The position numbers were made by a program, and so were the translations under genes. The notes under the pieces were generated by a model. The model had not been told where the DNA came from, did not search any database, and was given only the letters and a program-made list of their open reading frames with translations. From CAVQWT01 sp963810815 (GTDB taxonomy: Bacteria > Pseudomonadota > Gammaproteobacteria > Burkholderiales > Casimicrobiaceae), in NCBI GenBank assembly GCA_963810815.1, contig CAWEPB010000014.1:105022-169021 (forward strand): a DNA stretch of 64,000 nt, written 5' to 3'. Shown here piece after piece: positions 15,317 through 24,011 of this stretch (its first letter is position 1; each line of letters begins with the position of its first letter).

Positions 15317-16621
15317 ATGCGAACCCTCTACACCCTGCTCTGGTGGCTCGCGGTGCCGCTGCTGCCGCTGCGGCTGTGGTGGCGCGCCCGCCGCGAACCC
15401 GGGTACGGCGAACGGATCGGCGAGCGTTTCGGGCGCTACGAGGGACCGGCGCCACCGGGCCCGGTGCTGTGGCTGCACGCGGTGTCGCTCGGCGAGACGC
15501 GCGCCGCCGTCCCGCTGGTGCGTCGCCTCCTGGACAGCTATCCGCAGGCCACGCTGTTGCTGACCCACATGACGGCGACCGGCCGGGCCGCCGGACGCGA
15601 GCTGTGGGGCGAGCGTGTCGTGCAGGCCTGGCTCCCCTACGACGTTCCGTTCGCGGTGCGCGGGTTTCTCCGCCATTTCCGTCCGGTGGCCGGGCTGCTG
15701 ATGGAAACCGAAGTCTGGCCGAACCTGGTGCGGCTCGCTCGCGCCGCCGACGTCCCGCTGTTCCTCGTCAACGCGCGGCTGTCGGAGCGTTCGGCGGCCG
15801 GCTACGCGAAGGCGCGGTCGCTCGCACAGCCGGCCTTCGCCGGGCTGTCGGGGGTGGCGGCACAGAGTCCCGCCGACGCGAGGCGGATCGCGGCGCTCGG
15901 GAGCGTGGCGCCGGTGGTGACGGGCAACCTCAAGTTCGACGTCGAACTGTCGGGGCAGGCCCGCGCGCTGGGTCGCGAACTGCGGCAGCGGTTCGGCGAC
16001 CGGCGGCCGCTGTGGGTTGCCGCGTCGACGCGCGAGGGCGAGGAAGCCCTGCTGCTCGACGCGCTCGCCCGGGGCACGCTGCCCGCGCACACGCTGACGG
16101 TCATCGTGCCGCGGCATCCGCAGCGCTTCGACGACGTCGCCGGCCTGCTCGCCGCGCGCAACCTCCGCTTCGTCCGCCGCAGCGAAGGGATCAGGGTGCC
16201 GCCGGACGTCGCCTTCGTGCTCGGGGACTCGATGGGCGAGTTGCCCGCGTACTACGCGGCGGCCGACGTCGCGTTCGTCGGCGGCAGCCTGCTGCCGCTG
16301 GGTGGCCAGAACCTGATCGAGGCGATCGCCGCGGGGCGGCCGACGCTGGTCGGCCCGCACATGTTCAACTTCGCCGATGCGACGGCCAATGCAGTCACCG
16401 CGGGCGCCGCGAGGGAGGTGCCGGACGCCGACGCGCTGGTCGCGGCGGTCTCGACGCTGCTGGAGGATCCGGAAGCGCGGGCGGCGATGGCCGCCGCGGC
16501 GGCCGCGTTCCATGCCGCGCACCGCGGCGCGGCCGACCGGCTCTGGGCCTGGCTCGCGCCGGCGCTCGACGCCGCGCTGGCCGTGCGCGCGGCCCGGACT
16601 ATCCCCCCAGACGGCGGTTGA
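15317..16621 (+). CDS. waaA: 3-deoxy-D-manno-octulosonic acid (Kdo) transferase
   Basis: Attaches Kdo from CMP-Kdo to lipid IVA, an essential step of LPS assembly. It has 434 residues: a single N-terminal membrane anchor (about 5-22, WWLAVPLLPLRLWW), the EPGYGERIGERFG motif with the proposed catalytic glutamate, LMETEVWPNL, and the C-terminal nucleotide-binding GGSLLPLGGQNLIEA. Its last 23 nt overlap the end of the convergent TolC-type gene (16599-16621). Whether it adds one or two Kdo residues cannot be told. Confidence 0.94.
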   Translation: MRTLYTLLWWLAVPLLPLRLWWRARREPGYGERIGERFGRYEGPAPPGPVLWLHAVSLGETRAAVPLVRRLLDSYPQATLLLTHMTATGRAAGRELWGERVVQAWLPYDVPFAVRGFLRHFRPVAGLLMETEVWPNLVRLARAADVPLFLVNARLSERSAAGYAKARSLAQPAFAGLSGVAAQSPADARRIAALGSVAPVVTGNLKFDVELSGQARALGRELRQRFGDRRPLWVAASTREGEEALLLDALARGTLPAHTLTVIVPRHPQRFDDVAGLLAARNLRFVRRSEGIRVPPDVAFVLGDSMGELPAYYAAADVAFVGGSLLPLGGQNLIEAIAAGRPTLVGPHMFNFADATANAVTAGAAREVPDADALVAAVSTLLEDPEARAAMAAAAAAFHAAHRGAADRLWAWLAPALDAALAVRAARTIPPDGG

Positions 16622-17942
16622 GTTCCTCGAGGTCGGCTTCGGTGAGCGCGCCGGCCGCGGCCTTCAGGCGCAGCGTCGCGGTCAGGTAGTTGAAGTAAGC
16701 CTGCGCGAGGTCGCGCCGGGCGGAGAAGACCAGCTGCTGGACGTTGAGCACGTCGAGGTTGGTCCGGACGCCGACCTCCTGGCCGAGGCGATTGGATTCG
16801 AGCGCGACCTGCGTCGAGATCACGGTCTGCTCGAACGCCTTGACCAGTGCGACCGCGCTGTTGACGCCGGAGAAGCCCGTCTGCGCGTTGTACAGCGCGT
16901 TGCGGCGCGCGATTTCCAGGTCCTGCCGGAACCGTCTCCTGCTGCGCGATCGCCTCGCGGACGCGCGAATTGAGGGCGCCGCCCCAGGTAGATCGGCACG
17001 TTGAGCGCGAGTCCGATGTTGGCCGAGCGACTGCTGGTGTCGAAGTCGCTGCCGAGCGAGCCGGTGCCGGCGCCGTTGCCGTAGCTGCCGACCAGGTCGA
17101 CGGTCGGATAGTGCGCGGCGCGGGCGCGGTCGACCTCGAGGGCGGCGACGTCGAAGTTGTACTGCGCGACGCGCACCGAGAGGTTCTCGGCGAGCGCGCG
17201 CTCGACCCAGGATTCGAGTACGTTCGGTGTCGGCGGCTACCGGGGTGAAACTGGCCCCCAGCTTCTTCAGGTCCTTGGGGAACCGCCCGATGATCGCCCG
17301 CATCGCCGTGCGCTTGTTCTCGAGGTCGTTCCGCGCGGCGATTTCCTGCGCGATGATCGAATCGTACTTGGCCTGCGCTTCATTGGTGTCGGTGATCGTT
17401 GCCACGCCGACCTCGAAATTGCGCTTGGCCTGCGCGAGCTGCTCGGACACCGCCGCCTTCTGCGCCTCGTTGAGCTCGACCGTGAACTCGGCGAGCAGAA
17501 TGTCGAAGTAGGCGACGGTCACGCGCAGGATCAGGTCCTGCTGCGCGAGCCCCAGAATGTAATCGGCCTGCGCGACCTGCTGGTTCGCCTGGTCGACCAC
17601 GATCATGTTCTGCATGCGGAACAGCGGCTGCGACGCGGAGATCGAGTAGTTCCAGTTCTGGTAGGAGTTGGCGGTGACGCTGCGCTGGTCGCCCTTGATC
17701 GTCACGCGGCCGTCGTTGTGGTTGGCGGTGCCGGCGAGGCCGACCGTGGGCAGCAGCCCGGCACGGGCCTGCGGCACGCGTTCCTGCGTCGCGCTCCACG
17801 ATGCGCGAGCGGAGGCGAGGACGGGGTCGTACTGCTGCGCCTCGCGGTAGACCTGCATCAGGTCCTCGGCACGAACGGCGGCGGGAACGCCGAGCGCGAG
17901 CGACAGTGCAATGACGGCAAGACGACGGTTGAACTTGGGCAT
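16599..17942 (-). CDS. tolC: TolC-type outer-membrane efflux channel with three compensating single-base insertions
   Basis: An outer-membrane channel of a tripartite pump. The N-terminal signal peptide (about 1-24) is followed by TolC helical repeats (DLMQVYREAQQYDPVLASAR; QNWNYSISASQPLFRM). The frame stays open for 447 codons, but residues about 239-337 are an Arg-rich nonsense stretch. Reading the other frames there restores family sequence (VLESWVERALAENLSVRVAQ, then QQET + FRQDLEIARR). Three extra bases explain this, near 17228, 16982-16985 and 16932, and together they restore the frame. As written, the second half of the barrel/helix domain would be disrupted. It follows rhodanese by 17 nt and overlaps waaA tail to tail. 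Confidence 0.82.
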   Translation of the reverse strand: MPKFNRRLAVIALSLALGVPAAVRAEDLMQVYREAQQYDPVLASARASWSATQERVPQARAGLLPTVGLAGTANHNDGRVTIKGDQRSVTANSYQNWNYSISASQPLFRMQNMIVVDQANQQVAQADYILGLAQQDLILRVTVAYFDILLAEFTVELNEAQKAAVSEQLAQAKRNFEVGVATITDTNEAQAKYDSIIAQEIAARNDLENKRTAMRAIIGRFPKDLKKLGASFTPVAADTERTRILGRARARREPLGARRAVQLRRRRPRGRPRPRRALSDRRPGRQLRQRRRHRLARQRLRHQQSLGQHRTRAQRADLPGAAPSIRASARRSRSRRRFRQDLEIARRNALYNAQTGFSGVNSAVALVKAFEQTVISTQVALESNRLGQEVGVRTNLDVLNVQQLVFSARRDLAQAYFNYLTATLRLKAAAGALTEADLEELNRRLGG

Positions 17943-17959
17943 CGCTTCGGTTCCTGGGA

Positions 17960-18286
17960 TCAATAGCGCTTCATGGCGGGTTCGACGCGGTCCGCCCACG
18001 CGGCGACACCGCCGCGCAGGTTGTGGACGTTGGCGAAGCCGGCTTGCCGCAACCACATCGCGGCGTGCTGGCTGCGGTGGCCGTGATGGCAGACGAGTAC
18101 GAGATCGCAGTCGCGCGGCAGTTCGCCGACGCGGGCGGGCAACTGTCCCAGAGGAAGGTGCCGCGAGCCTTCGATCCGGCAGTATTCGAACTCCCACGGC
18201 TCGCGGACGTCGACGAGCAGGGGCGCCGGGCGCGCGGCATCGGCCCGCCACGCGACCAGGTCGGCCGGGTCGATCTGCGGGATCAA
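17960..18286 (-). CDS. Single-domain rhodanese
   Basis: A 108-residue rhodanese-like sulfurtransferase domain. The active-site loop CHHGHRS with nucleophile C66 is intact, and VDVREPWEFEYCRIEGS and AAWADRVEPAM mark the fold borders. There is no ATG at the expected place. A TTG at 18286 overlaps the pcm stop (TTGA), which gives the right N-terminus and coupling to pcm, so I chose it. No signal peptide is present, so it is cytoplasmic. pcm-rhodanese-tolC is a recurrent beta-proteobacterial order. The physiological sulfur donor and acceptor are unknown. Confidence 0.88.
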   Translation of the reverse strand: MIPQIDPADLVAWRADAARPAPLLVDVREPWEFEYCRIEGSRHLPLGQLPARVGELPRDCDLVLVCHHGHRSQHAAMWLRQAGFANVHNLRGGVAAWADRVEPAMKRY

Positions 18287-18933
18287 AATGTGAACCGCGC
18301 CGGAGCCGCGGCATTGATCAGCGGGTCCACCACGGTCTCGAACAGGTCGGCGGTCGTCCACGACCCGGGGCCGACATAGCGGACCAGCCGCGCGGTCATC
18401 ACCGGCGGGTCGCCGACGACCGCGAACAGGCGACCGCCCGGCTTCAGCTGGGCGACGAGCTCGTCGGGCAGGATCGGCGTCGAGCCGGTGAGGACGACGG
18501 CGTCGAACGTCGCCGCCGAGAAGCCGCGCGCGGCGTCCCCCGTGCGGAGGTCGACGTCGCGGACGCCGGCGCGCGCGAGCTTCGCCTTCGCCTCGGCGGC
18601 GAGGCGCGGAATGATCTCGACACTGGTCACGCGCGCCCCGCGGCTTGCGAGCAGCGCCGTCAGGTAGCCGCTGCCCGTTCCGACCTCCAGCACCGACTCG
18701 CCTGGCTGGAGGCGCAGGTCCTGCAGCACGCGCGCCTCCATCTTGGGCGTCCACATCCTCTGGCCGTCGCCCAGAGGAAGCTCGAGGTCGGCAAACGCGA
18801 GGGAGCGGTACGCGGCCGGGACGAATTCCTCGCGCCGCACCGTGAACAGCAGGTCGAGCACGTCCTGATCCAGCACCTCCCAGGTGCGGATCTGCTGCTC
18901 GACCATGTTGAACCGTGCGTGTTCGATGTCCAT
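18283..18933 (-). CDS. pcm: Protein-L-isoaspartate O-methyltransferase family protein
   Basis: A SAM-dependent methyltransferase of the protein-repair family, 216 residues. The SAM-binding VLEVGTGSGYLTALLA (81-96) and the N-terminal MDIEHARFNMVEQQIRTWEV, typical of the beta-proteobacterial branch, are clear. I chose the ATG at 18933 over the one at 18942 because this N-terminus is family-like; neither has a strong ribosome-binding site. A good promoter lies about 165 nt upstream at 19099-19128. This branch has diverged from classical PIMT, so actual isoaspartate repair is an inference. Confidence 0.88.
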   Translation of the reverse strand: MDIEHARFNMVEQQIRTWEVLDQDVLDLLFTVRREEFVPAAYRSLAFADLELPLGDGQRMWTPKMEARVLQDLRLQPGESVLEVGTGSGYLTALLASRGARVTSVEIIPRLAAEAKAKLARAGVRDVDLRTGDAARGFSAATFDAVVLTGSTPILPDELVAQLKPGGRLFAVVGDPPVMTARLVRYVGPGSWTTADLFETVVDPLINAAAPARFTF

Positions 18934-19079
18934 CCGTGGCATACGTCCAGTGCGTCGCGTCGTTCCAGCATGCCCGGTCCCCGCGCGCGCGTCGGTGACC
19001 CGGATCACACGGCGTGGGACCGACGAGTCCCCGAGCCGCCGCGCCCCGGCGCAGGCCTCGAGCCCCACCCGGCCGCGGC

Positions 19080-19098
19080 AACTGACTCGCGGTCAGTT
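19080..19098. promoter_or_regulatory. Operator-like 19-bp palindrome
   Basis: AACTGACTCGCGGTCAGTT has perfect 7-bp arms around TCGCG. It lies directly downstream of the -10 box of the minus-strand promoter at 19099-19128, where a bound dimeric repressor such as a TetR-type protein would block initiation. No regulator gene is adjacent. Confidence 0.5.
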
Positions 19099-19128
19099 AT
19101 TATGCAGCCTTGAATTATCGCACGTCAA
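19099..19128 (-). promoter_or_regulatory. Strong candidate promoter of pcm-rhodanese-tolC
   Basis: On the minus strand TTGACG (19123-19128) is followed after 18 nt by CATAAT (19099-19104), five of six bases matching in both boxes. It lies in a local AT-rich patch between the end of the RND pump gene and pcm. Confidence 0.6.
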
Positions 19129-19146
19129 ATCGACCCTTCCGCCGGG

Positions 19147-22100
19147 TCAATCGCCATGCGCAGGGGCCTTCGCCCCGGTCGCCGGCGCGGCGGGGGCGGT
19201 TCCGCCGGCGGCGGCGGCGCGGCGGGCGGCCCGCCGGTCGCGCCGCTGCTGCGACCAGTTCTCGAGGTAGGTGTAGAGCACCGGCACGACGATCAGCGTG
19301 AGCAGCGTCGACGTGATGACCCCGCCGATGATCGCGCGGCCCATCGGCGCCTGGGTTTCGCCGCCCTCGCCGATGCCGAGCGCCAGGGGCAGCATGCCGA
19401 AGACCATCGCCGCGGTCGTCATCAGGATCGGCCGCAGCCGCACCTGGCCCGCCTCCAGCAGCGCCTCCCGGATCGGCAGGCCGTCCCGGCGCGCGCGGTT
19501 CGCGAAGTCGACCAGCAGGATCGCGTTCTTGGTCACCAGGCCCATCAGCATGATGAAGCCGATGATCGAGAAGATGTTGAGCGTCGTCCGGGTGAGCAGC
19601 AGCGCGAGGAACACGCCGATGAGCGAGAACGGCAGCGAGGCCATGATCGCGACCGGCTGCAGGAAACTCGCGAACTGCGACGCCAGGATCAGGTAGATGA
19701 AGATCACGGCGAGGCCCAGGGCGGCCAGCGCCGCGCTGAACGATTCCTGCATGTCCTGCGTCTGCCCGCCGAGCGAGAAGCGGTAGCCGGGCGGCAGCTC
19801 ACGGGTCATTTCCTTGACCAGCTTGTCGACGTCGCTGCCGACGTCCCCGGACGGGCGCCCCTGCGCATTGGCGTACAGCGCCACCCGCCGCTGCAGGTCC
19901 TGCCGCTTGATGATCTGCGGGCTCGTCGTCTCGCTGATCTCGGCGACCTGCCGCAGCGGCACCATCCGCAGCTCGCCGTCCGGGCCCCGCTTGTTGGTCG
20001 ACAGGTACAGGTTGGCGACATCCGAGACCAGCTGCCGGCGGTCCTTCGGCAGCTGGACATTGACCTCGTAGTTCTGCCCGTCGGGGCCGAGCCAGTAGCT
20101 CACGGTGTCGCCGGCGAGCAGCGGGCGCACCGTCTGCCCGACCTGCTGCACGGTGATGCCGAGCTCGGCGGCGGCGTCGTTGTTGAGGCGGACCCGCAGC
20201 GCCGGGTTCGCTGCCTTGTCCGAGGTCTCGAGGTCGGCGATTCCGGGCACCTTCGCGGCACGCTCCTTGAGCGTCGCGATGATCTGCGACAGCGTGTCGG
20301 GATCCGGGCCCAGCACGTTGACGAAGATCGGACGGTTGAAGCCGAACGTGAGCTCGACGCCGGCGATCGGCCGAAGCTCCTCGCGGATCGCCTTCTCGAC
20401 CTCCTTCTGCGAGCGCGAGCGCTCGGTCCTGTCGACGAGCTTGAGGTTGAGCCGCGCGTAGTTCCGGCCCTCGTCGGTGCCGACCGTCGTCATCGTCAGC
20501 CGCACCTCGGGGAAGGCCTTCAGCGCCTCCTCGACCTGCCGCACCTTGCCGTCGGTGTACTCGAGGCTCGAGCCGACCGGCGTATTGAGCCGCAGCGAGA
20601 CGAACCCCTGGTCGGACTCGGGGACGAACTCGGTGCCGATCAGCGGCACCAGCGCGAAGCTGCCGAGGAAGGTGACGGTCGCGACCGCGAGCACCGTCTT
20701 GCGATGACCGAGCGCCCAGCCGAGCCGCCGGCCGTAGACCGAGTGCAGCCACTCGATGAAGCTCTCGACGCGGTCCATCAGCCGGCCGAGCCACGGCACC
20801 CGCTTGAAGCGGGAGCCCGGCGGATCGTGCCAGATCGACGACAGCATCGGGTCGAGCGTGAAGCTGACGAACAGGCTGACCAGCACCGCCACCGCGACCG
20901 TCACGCCGAACTGGAAGAAGAAGCGGCCGATGATGCCGCTCATGAACGCGATGGGCACGAACACGGCGACGATCGCGAACGTGGTCGCCATCACCGCGAG
21001 CCCGATCTCGTCGGTGCCCTCGCGCGCCGCGGTCGGGTGATCCTTGCCCATGCCGAGGTGGCGGACGATGTTCTCGCGCACGACGATGGCGTCGTCGATC
21101 AGCAGGCCGATGCACAGCGACAGCGCCATCAGCGTGAGGAAGTTGAGCGTGAAGCCGAAGGCGTTGAGCGCGATGAACGTCGCCACCACCGCGATCGGGA
21201 GCGTGAGGCCGGTGATGACGGTGCTGCGCCAGCTGTGCAGGAACAGGAACACGATCAGCACGGTCAGCAGCGCACCCTCGATGATCGTGTGCTTGACGCG
21301 GGTGACGCTCTTCTCGACCTGCTCGGCCGTGTTGTTGATGACGGTGAGCTCGACGTCCTTCGGCAGCCGCTTCTTCAGCTCCTCGATCGCCGTCATCACG
21401 CCCGTGCCCGTGTCGACGATGTTGGCGTCCTGCGCCTTCTGCAGGTCGAGCGTGACCGACGGGCGGCCGTTGATCCGGGCCAGCGACGTCTCCTCCTTCT
21501 CGCCGTCGATGACGTCGGCGACCTGCGACAGATACACGGTCGAACCGCCCTGCTGGGCGACGATGATGCGTCCGAACTGCGCCGGGTCCTTGATCTTGCC
21601 TTCGACGCGCACGCTCATGTCCGATTGCCCGCGCGACAGCCGGCCGGCGGGCATGTCCTGGTTCGCGGCGCGGATCGCGTTCATCACCTGGTCGATGCCG
21701 ATTCCCAGGCCCGTGAGCGCCTGCGGCCGGACCTGGATCAGGATCTGCCGGGTGACGCGGCCGTTGACGTCGATGCGCGCGACGCCGGGGACGTTCTCGA
21801 GGCCCTTGACGATGACCTGGTCGGTGAGCGACGTGAGCTCGCGCAGCGACATCGTCGGCGACAGCACCGCCAGCTGCAGGACGGGCTGCTGGTTCTCCTG
21901 GTCGGCGCGCACGACCAGCGGATCCTTGACGTCGCGCGGGAACCCGGGGCGGGCCATCGCGATCTTGTCGCGGACGTCCTGCATCGCCTTGGTCATGTCG
22001 GTGTTGAGCCGGAACTCCGCGAACACCTGACTCGCGCCTTCGAGCGAGTTCGAGCGGATCAGCTTGACCCCGGCGACGGTGTTGAGCGCGTACTCGAGCG

Positions 22101-22296
22101 GCTTGGTGACGTCGGCCTCGACGGCCTCGGGCGAGGCGCCCGGGTACGCGGTCTGCACGAACACGAACGGCAGACTGACGTCGGGCATCTGCTCGACCTT
22201 GAGCCGCGCGTACGAGAAGATCCCGAGCACGGCGATCGCGACCATGACCATCGTCGCGAAGACCGGGTTGTTGATGGAAACGCGGGTGATCCACAT
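19147..22296 (-). CDS. RND multidrug efflux pump, inner-membrane subunit (HAE1 family)
   Basis: A 1049-residue proton-driven antiporter of the AcrB/MexB type. The duplicated layout is visible: TM1 (MWITRVSINNPVFATMVMVAIAVL) and a large periplasmic loop, then TM2-6 with the paired aspartates of TM4 in LLIDDAIVVRENIVRH, a second periplasmic loop (from FVPESDQGFVSLRL) and TM8-12 with GLVTKNAILLVDFANR. The C-terminal 35 residues are Ala/Arg-rich. It follows the adaptor gene by 137 nt, and the outer-membrane channel lies 1.2 kb downstream after pcm and rhodanese. The substrate cannot be read from the sequence. Confidence 0.94.
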   Translation of the reverse strand: MWITRVSINNPVFATMVMVAIAVLGIFSYARLKVEQMPDVSLPFVFVQTAYPGASPEAVEADVTKPLEYALNTVAGVKLIRSNSLEGASQVFAEFRLNTDMTKAMQDVRDKIAMARPGFPRDVKDPLVVRADQENQQPVLQLAVLSPTMSLRELTSLTDQVIVKGLENVPGVARIDVNGRVTRQILIQVRPQALTGLGIGIDQVMNAIRAANQDMPAGRLSRGQSDMSVRVEGKIKDPAQFGRIIVAQQGGSTVYLSQVADVIDGEKEETSLARINGRPSVTLDLQKAQDANIVDTGTGVMTAIEELKKRLPKDVELTVINNTAEQVEKSVTRVKHTIIEGALLTVLIVFLFLHSWRSTVITGLTLPIAVVATFIALNAFGFTLNFLTLMALSLCIGLLIDDAIVVRENIVRHLGMGKDHPTAAREGTDEIGLAVMATTFAIVAVFVPIAFMSGIIGRFFFQFGVTVAVAVLVSLFVSFTLDPMLSSIWHDPPGSRFKRVPWLGRLMDRVESFIEWLHSVYGRRLGWALGHRKTVLAVATVTFLGSFALVPLIGTEFVPESDQGFVSLRLNTPVGSSLEYTDGKVRQVEEALKAFPEVRLTMTTVGTDEGRNYARLNLKLVDRTERSRSQKEVEKAIREELRPIAGVELTFGFNRPIFVNVLGPDPDTLSQIIATLKERAAKVPGIADLETSDKAANPALRVRLNNDAAAELGITVQQVGQTVRPLLAGDTVSYWLGPDGQNYEVNVQLPKDRRQLVSDVANLYLSTNKRGPDGELRMVPLRQVAEISETTSPQIIKRQDLQRRVALYANAQGRPSGDVGSDVDKLVKEMTRELPPGYRFSLGGQTQDMQESFSAALAALGLAVIFIYLILASQFASFLQPVAIMASLPFSLIGVFLALLLTRTTLNIFSIIGFIMLMGLVTKNAILLVDFANRARRDGLPIREALLEAGQVRLRPILMTTAAMVFGMLPLALGIGEGGETQAPMGRAIIGGVITSTLLTLIVVPVLYTYLENWSQQRRDRRAARRAAAAGGTAPAAPATGAKAPAHGD

Positions 22297-22433
22297 GGCA
22301 GGGGCGCTTTCTGGCGTGCGGCGGTCGTCGTGGCGCTCGCGCGCGGGGGCAGGTTCGGGCGGGCGGAGGCAGTGCGGCAGCGGGCGGGGGCCGCGAACGT
22401 CGCCGCCGGCGCGCCCCGGTCAGCCCCTCGCGG

Positions 22434-23624
22434 TCAGCCCGAGCCGCCGGCCGGTGCGGTGATGGCGTTGGTCGACGACGACGGCGCCTTGACCATCGCC
22501 GGCGCGCCTTCCTTGAGGTTGTCGAAGCGGGCCGCAAGCACCTGCGCGCCGGCGGGCAGCGCGGTCTTGATCTCGACGCGTCCCGCCTCGTCGTCGCGAC
22601 GGCCGGTCACCACGGGGCGGCGGACGAGCTTGCCGTCGTCGATCGTCCACACGTACGACTGCCCGGCCTCGGTGCGCACGGCGCCGGCCGGCAGCGTCGG
22701 CACCGGCGGCGCGGCGGCGAGCGCGATCCGGCCGGTGGCGAACATCCCCCCCTTGAGCGTGCCGTCGGCGTTGGGGATGCCGACGTAGACGACGATCGCG
22801 CGCGTCCCCGGCTCGGTGGCGGGATTGATCCGCTCGACGCGCCCGCTGAATCGGCGTTCGCCGAAACCGTCGATCGCGAGCTCGACCGGCATGCCGAGCT
22901 TGAGCTCCGGCACGTCGACGGCCGGAACCATCGCGTTGAGCTCGAGCGTCCCGAGGTCGACGACGGTCACCACCGGCGTGTCGAAATTGACCTTCTCCCC
23001 CGCCTGCAGGTGGCGCTTGGCGACGATTCCCGACAGCGGCGCCGTCAGCACCGCGTCCTTGAGCGCGTTGCGGGCAATCTGGACCTGCGCCTCGGCCGAC
23101 TTCACGCCGCCGCGGGCGACGTTGAAGCTCGACTCGGAGTTGTCGAACGCATTCTGCGAAATGAAGCTCTGCTTGAGCAGCGTCTGGTTGGTCGCGCGGG
23201 TCTTCTCCGCGAGCGCCATCTGGGCGCGCGCCGACTCGAGCGCGCCCTGCCGTTCGATGAGCCGCGCCTCGAGATCCGCGGTGTCGATGCGGCCGATCAC
23301 CTGGCCCGCCTGGACCGCCTCGCCTTCGCGCACCGTCAGCGCGCGGACTTCGCCGGCCACCTTGGCCTTGACGACGGCGGAGCGTGCGGGCTGCACCGCG
23401 CCCGAAACCGGCAGCCAGCGGCCGAGCGCCTTCGGTTCGACCCGGGCGAGGTCCGCCGCGGTGAACTGGAGGGTCACCGGCGGCTCGCCGCCCTTGCCCG
23501 GGCCGCCTTCGCCGCCGCCGCCCGACTTGCCGGCACGCTGGGACACCGCGACGCCGACACCCGCGACGGCCAGCAGCACGACAAAGGCGCCGATCAGGCG
23601 ACGCCGAGTTATTTTCATGGCCAT
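22434..23624 (-). CDS. RND efflux periplasmic adaptor (membrane fusion protein)
   Basis: A 396-residue HlyD/AcrA-type adaptor. It has an N-terminal membrane anchor (about 6-27, RRRLIGAFVVLLAVAGVGVAV), a Gly-rich linker, a lipoyl half (VKAKVAGEVRALTVREGEAV), an alpha-helical hairpin (about 135-190), the second lipoyl half (APLSGIVAKRHLQAGEKV) and beta-barrel and membrane-proximal domains. There is no lipobox cysteine, so it is anchored by the helix. I chose the ATG at 23624; two more lie at 23618 and 23628. The gene begins the efflux cluster and diverges from livK. Confidence 0.92.
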   Translation of the reverse strand: MAMKITRRRLIGAFVVLLAVAGVGVAVSQRAGKSGGGGEGGPGKGGEPPVTLQFTAADLARVEPKALGRWLPVSGAVQPARSAVVKAKVAGEVRALTVREGEAVQAGQVIGRIDTADLEARLIERQGALESARAQMALAEKTRATNQTLLKQSFISQNAFDNSESSFNVARGGVKSAEAQVQIARNALKDAVLTAPLSGIVAKRHLQAGEKVNFDTPVVTVVDLGTLELNAMVPAVDVPELKLGMPVELAIDGFGERRFSGRVERINPATEPGTRAIVVYVGIPNADGTLKGGMFATGRIALAAAPPVPTLPAGAVRTEAGQSYVWTIDDGKLVRRPVVTGRRDDEAGRVEIKTALPAGAQVLAARFDNLKEGAPAMVKAPSSSTNAITAPAGGSG

Positions 23625-24011
23625 CCATGCTCCCCATACGGCCTGCCCGCCGGTGGACGGGTGCGGCCAGGACCGGTCCGACGCGGGACGCAGGGCCCGG
23701 CGCGGTGGCGCCGATGCTGCGTCCGGTCGGGGTGCTGCCGGTTGGATGCGGCCGACCGGCATTCCGGATTTGCGAAGGCGAGAGTTTACGCGCGACCGCG
23801 TCCGCCGCCCAAAGGCCATGCGACGAGCCGCCGCCGGCGCCGACGGGCCGTCGCCGGGACACTCCCGACGACGGCCAGGGCCCGGGCGGGCGCGGCGGAC
23901 CCGCCCGGTGGATTGACACGTCAGGGCGCACAGCGAATAATCCTCTGTTGCCTTGATTCACCCCCATTTTTCTCCCCGACTCCACCCCCTTTACCGATCC
24001 CCGGAGGTTTC
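23625..24011. other. 387-nt divergent intergenic region between efflux and liv clusters
   Basis: It holds the near-consensus liv promoter at 23913-23941 and the livK leader with GGAGG at 24002-24006. The half nearest the adaptor gene is GC-rich without a clear promoter; a TAAACT box on the minus strand near 23785 is the best, weak, candidate. No gene is supported here. Confidence 0.6.
23913..23941 (+). promoter_or_regulatory. livK: Near-consensus sigma70 promoter of the liv cluster
   Basis: A perfect TTGACA (23913-23918), a 17-nt spacer and AATAAT (23936-23941, five of six). The predicted transcript start leaves a leader of about 65 nt rich in C and T before livK. This is the best promoter match in the window and fits a highly expressed binding protein. 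Confidence 0.75.

Noticed and set aside
16820..17176. A separate small minus-strand gene inside tolC
   Set aside because: Its sequence is the missing middle of the TolC protein in a shifted frame, not an independent gene.
19156..22788. A 1210-codon open frame on the plus strand opposite the RND pump
   Set aside because: It is the antisense shadow of a pump whose every landmark reads correctly on the other strand. Its translation is Arg/Asp/Glu/His-rich low-complexity sequence typical of antisense frames in very GC-rich DNA.
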